A DNA stretch of 7,243 nucleotides from SIG205 sp045545595. GTDB lineage: Bacteria > Bacillota_I > Bacilli_A > RF39 > UBA660. The DNA lies in contig JAZQBG010000013.1 of the NCBI GenBank assembly GCA_045545595.1, forward strand, positions 1-7,243, read 5' to 3'. The notes below the pieces were generated by a model that ran no database searches, was not told where the DNA came from, and was given only the letters and a program-made list of their open reading frames with translations. Made by a program: the position numbers and the translations under genes. Positions 5,941 through 7,243 of this stretch are shown here, one piece after another; the first letter of the stretch is position 1; every line of letters starts with the position of its first letter.

Positions 5941-6981
5941 CTATTCTATTGTTAATGTTTGATTTATTGGTTGAATTTGAATATATGTGTTACCATCGTT
6001 AACATTAATTTCTTCACCATTTAAATAAGTATATTTTGTTTTACCACTTCTACTAGTTTTTTCATATTTGATTGGTACTGCATATCCATTAGTAATATAG
6101 TATCCATCACCTGTTCCTATATTATCTAATTCTTGTCTTCCTTTGTTTTCTGGATCTGCTAAATTATAATTTCTAACTTTAATAACTATTATATTTTTAA
6201 CACTATATTGTTCACCAGTAATTCTATCTTTATGTGGTGTTTTATTCATAGTTCTTAAATATTTTTGGGTATTCACATCATATACGTATGAAGTATTGTG
6301 TGCGTATGAATATTTAATATTTATGTTATTTGCTGGTATACTACCTTCTAACTTACTAATATCTATATTTTTTACACTATATTTTAGTAATGTGTCAGAT
6401 ACTTCTTTTTCATACCCTTTATTTGAAGCTTGTTTTCGTATATTTTCTATTGAAGTAAATGCATTATGTGGAGCATAAGTTATGCTGCTATCTCTCCAAA
6501 ACATGTTGCCTGGATTTATCAATCCATCTAGGTTTGCAACTCCTAAACTACTAACATCACTACTAGCTTTTGGACTATTACCAAATCTAACTAAAACTGC
6601 ATCATTTTCTAATGCATAATCAATAAAATAGTGTCTTAAACTTCTTACTGGACCTATCATACTAGTATTTACGTCTTTAAATAGTGCGAATAGTCTAGTA
6701 TATCCACCTTCTACAATTATTTCATAAACTAAATAAGCGTCATTTAATCCAGCATGTGGCCAAGCATCGCTATGATTATCAATCATCACGCCAACTGGTC
6801 TTGTGGTAGATTCTAAATCTATAATCTGTAATTTAGGTTCTTCAGGTCTATCAGTTATACTTGATTTATTATCTTTTCTAATAATATCTTTAAACATTTC
6901 ACTGGTACCTAAACCTACTCCTAAAACTGCAACTATAACAAAAACTATAACAACAATAATAACTTTCTTAAACTTCTTCAT
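5941..6981 (-). CDS. YerB-like DUF3048 membrane-anchored protein
   Basis: The 346-residue protein begins MKKFKK and a single membrane helix (about 7-25). It then has a polar linker and the two-part DUF3048 domain known from B. subtilis YerB. Diagnostic segments are RPVGVMIDNH (61-70), HAGLNDAYLVYEIIVEGGYTR (about 76-96) and IGPVRSLRHYFID (109-121). Further on, YAPHNAFTSIENIRKQA falls in the N-terminal domain; KTPHKDRITGEQYSVKNIIVIKVR and a strand-rich end fit the C-terminal DUF3048 domain. YerB itself is a lipoprotein of unknown function. Here no lipobox cysteine is seen, so the anchor is a transmembrane helix instead. The ATG at 6981 is chosen because GAGGAG (6994-6989) is 7 bases upstream; the longer in-frame ATG at 6996 overlaps that site and lies about 5 bases from the predicted transcription start. 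It is first in a two-gene operon with the DUF4163/DUF3298-like protein. Confidence 0.9.
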   Translation of the reverse strand: MKKFKKVIIVVIVFVIVAVLGVGLGTSEMFKDIIRKDNKSSITDRPEEPKLQIIDLESTTRPVGVMIDNHSDAWPHAGLNDAYLVYEIIVEGGYTRLFALFKDVNTSMIGPVRSLRHYFIDYALENDAVLVRFGNSPKASSDVSSLGVANLDGLINPGNMFWRDSSITYAPHNAFTSIENIRKQASNKGYEKEVSDTLLKYSVKNIDISKLEGSIPANNINIKYSYAHNTSYVYDVNTQKYLRTMNKTPHKDRITGEQYSVKNIIVIKVRNYNLADPENKGRQELDNIGTGDGYYITNGYAVPIKYEKTSRSGKTKYTYLNGEEINVNDGNTYIQIQPINQTLTIE

Positions 6982-7007
6982 AATACAACTCCTCATATTC
7001 TACCTTA

Positions 7008-7036
7008 ATTATACTATTAATTGTATTTTTTGAAAA
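7008..7036 (-). promoter_or_regulatory. Sigma-A-type promoter of the DUF3048 operon
   Basis: On the minus strand TTTTCA (7036-7031) and a perfect TATAAT (7013-7008) are separated by exactly 17 bases. Transcription would start near 7001, leaving a leader of about 20 bases with the GAGGAG site. It lies directly after the terminator of the upstream gene, as expected for the head of a new unit. Confidence 0.65.
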
Positions 7037-7043
7037 TATTATT

Positions 7044-7085
7044 TTGATAAAAATAAGAGTTTAAGTATACTACTCAAACTCTTAT
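7044..7085 (-). terminator. Intrinsic terminator of the right-edge gene
   Basis: Arms at 7053-7067 and 7071-7085 form a 15-bp stem with one mismatch that reads as a G-U wobble in the leftward transcript, around a 3-base loop. The tail ATTTTTATC follows on the minus strand (7052-7044). The stop codon of the leftward gene (7084-7082) lies inside the stem. The other strand also has a T-rich flank, but no rightward gene enters here. Confidence 0.8.
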
Positions 7086-7243
7086 AATTTTTTAACCTTC
7101 ATATTCAAATTACTAACTCTAAGTTCAGCTATTCTCTCAAGTCTATCATTATCTCCATGTATCCATATATTATCAAATGTTGCGGTTACTTCTGGTCCTA
7201 GTTTCTCTACAAAACTTCTTACTACTTCTACATGTTCATCACT
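7082..7243 (-). CDS. C-terminal 53 codons of an unrecognised protein
   Basis: A leftward frame is open from the window edge to a TAA at 7084-7082. It begins SDEHVEVVRSFVEKLGPEV, continues TATFDNIWIHGDNDRLERI and ends AELRVSNLNMKVKKL. The composition is that of a soluble, folded cytoplasmic protein with a helix, a strand segment and a basic tail; there are no Cys pairs or membrane segments. I do not recognise the family from this fragment. That it is real coding sequence is supported by the terminator that begins at its stop codon. The start and most of the gene are outside the window. Confidence 0.65.
   Translation of the reverse strand, partial: SDEHVEVVRSFVEKLGPEVTATFDNIWIHGDNDRLERIAELRVSNLNMKVKKL

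Noticed and set aside
6296..6478. Rightward 60-codon frame
   Set aside because: It is antisense inside the DUF3048 gene, with no ribosome binding site and no recognisable product.
6803..7033. Rightward 76-codon hydrophobic frame
   Set aside because: It is antisense to the membrane helix of the DUF3048 protein and runs through that gene's promoter, so it is a shadow frame.

Overview
The window is very AT-rich (by eye well over 70% A+T) and reads as a chromosomal stretch of a low-GC Gram-positive bacterium (Bacillota-like). Ribosome binding sites are strong AGGAGG types, the standard code is used (TGG for Trp, TGA as a true stop), and the families present (YerB-like DUF3048, DUF368/PopT, membrane-tethered XRE regulators) are typical of Bacilli and Clostridia. 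Genus cannot be fixed from the sequence alone.

Layout. Positions 1-1395 hold a leftward pair: a membrane-anchored XRE-family regulator followed by an integral-membrane acyltransferase (AT3) cut by the window edge. Its promoter region (about 1399-1475) carries a 15-bp imperfect direct repeat that could be an operator. A leftward intrinsic terminator (1486-1518) separates it from dinD (1624-2493), a RecA-modulating protein family. Between dinD and the terminator is a 30-codon reading frame that begins on the dinD stop codon and appears broken by a tandem ACTG duplication. Upstream of dinD, also leftward, are a short SWIM zinc-finger protein (2577-3029), a FlaR/adenylate-kinase-like P-loop protein (3120-3635) and a HIT-family protein with an HxHxQ active site (3663-4169). 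The HIT and P-loop genes form one transcription unit from an extended -10 promoter at 4215-4223. The SWIM and dinD genes may read on from it or from their own promoters.

The only rightward gene is a DUF368/PopT-type undecaprenyl-phosphate translocase (4315-5148), divergent from the HIT gene. It converges on a two-gene leftward operon, YerB-like DUF3048 protein then a membrane-anchored DUF4163/DUF3298-like protein (6981-5170). A 22-bp perfect palindrome at 5150-5171 probably terminates both sides. The right edge holds the last 53 codons of an unrecognised leftward gene, with a terminator hairpin that contains its stop codon.

Functionally, the right half is cell-envelope biology (lipid-carrier recycling and two membrane-anchored extracytoplasmic proteins). 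The left half mixes DNA-damage and nucleotide-type proteins with a surface-modification acyltransferase under a transmembrane regulator. I saw no CRISPR array, transposase, integrase, tRNA or rRNA, and no clear case for a wholly new system. The best leads are the small frame after dinD, the direct-repeat operator, and the SWIM-DinD neighbourhood.

Four starts were moved inward from the longest possible ORF (dinD, P-loop protein, HIT, DUF3048) because the Shine-Dalgarno sequence or promoter lies inside the longer version.
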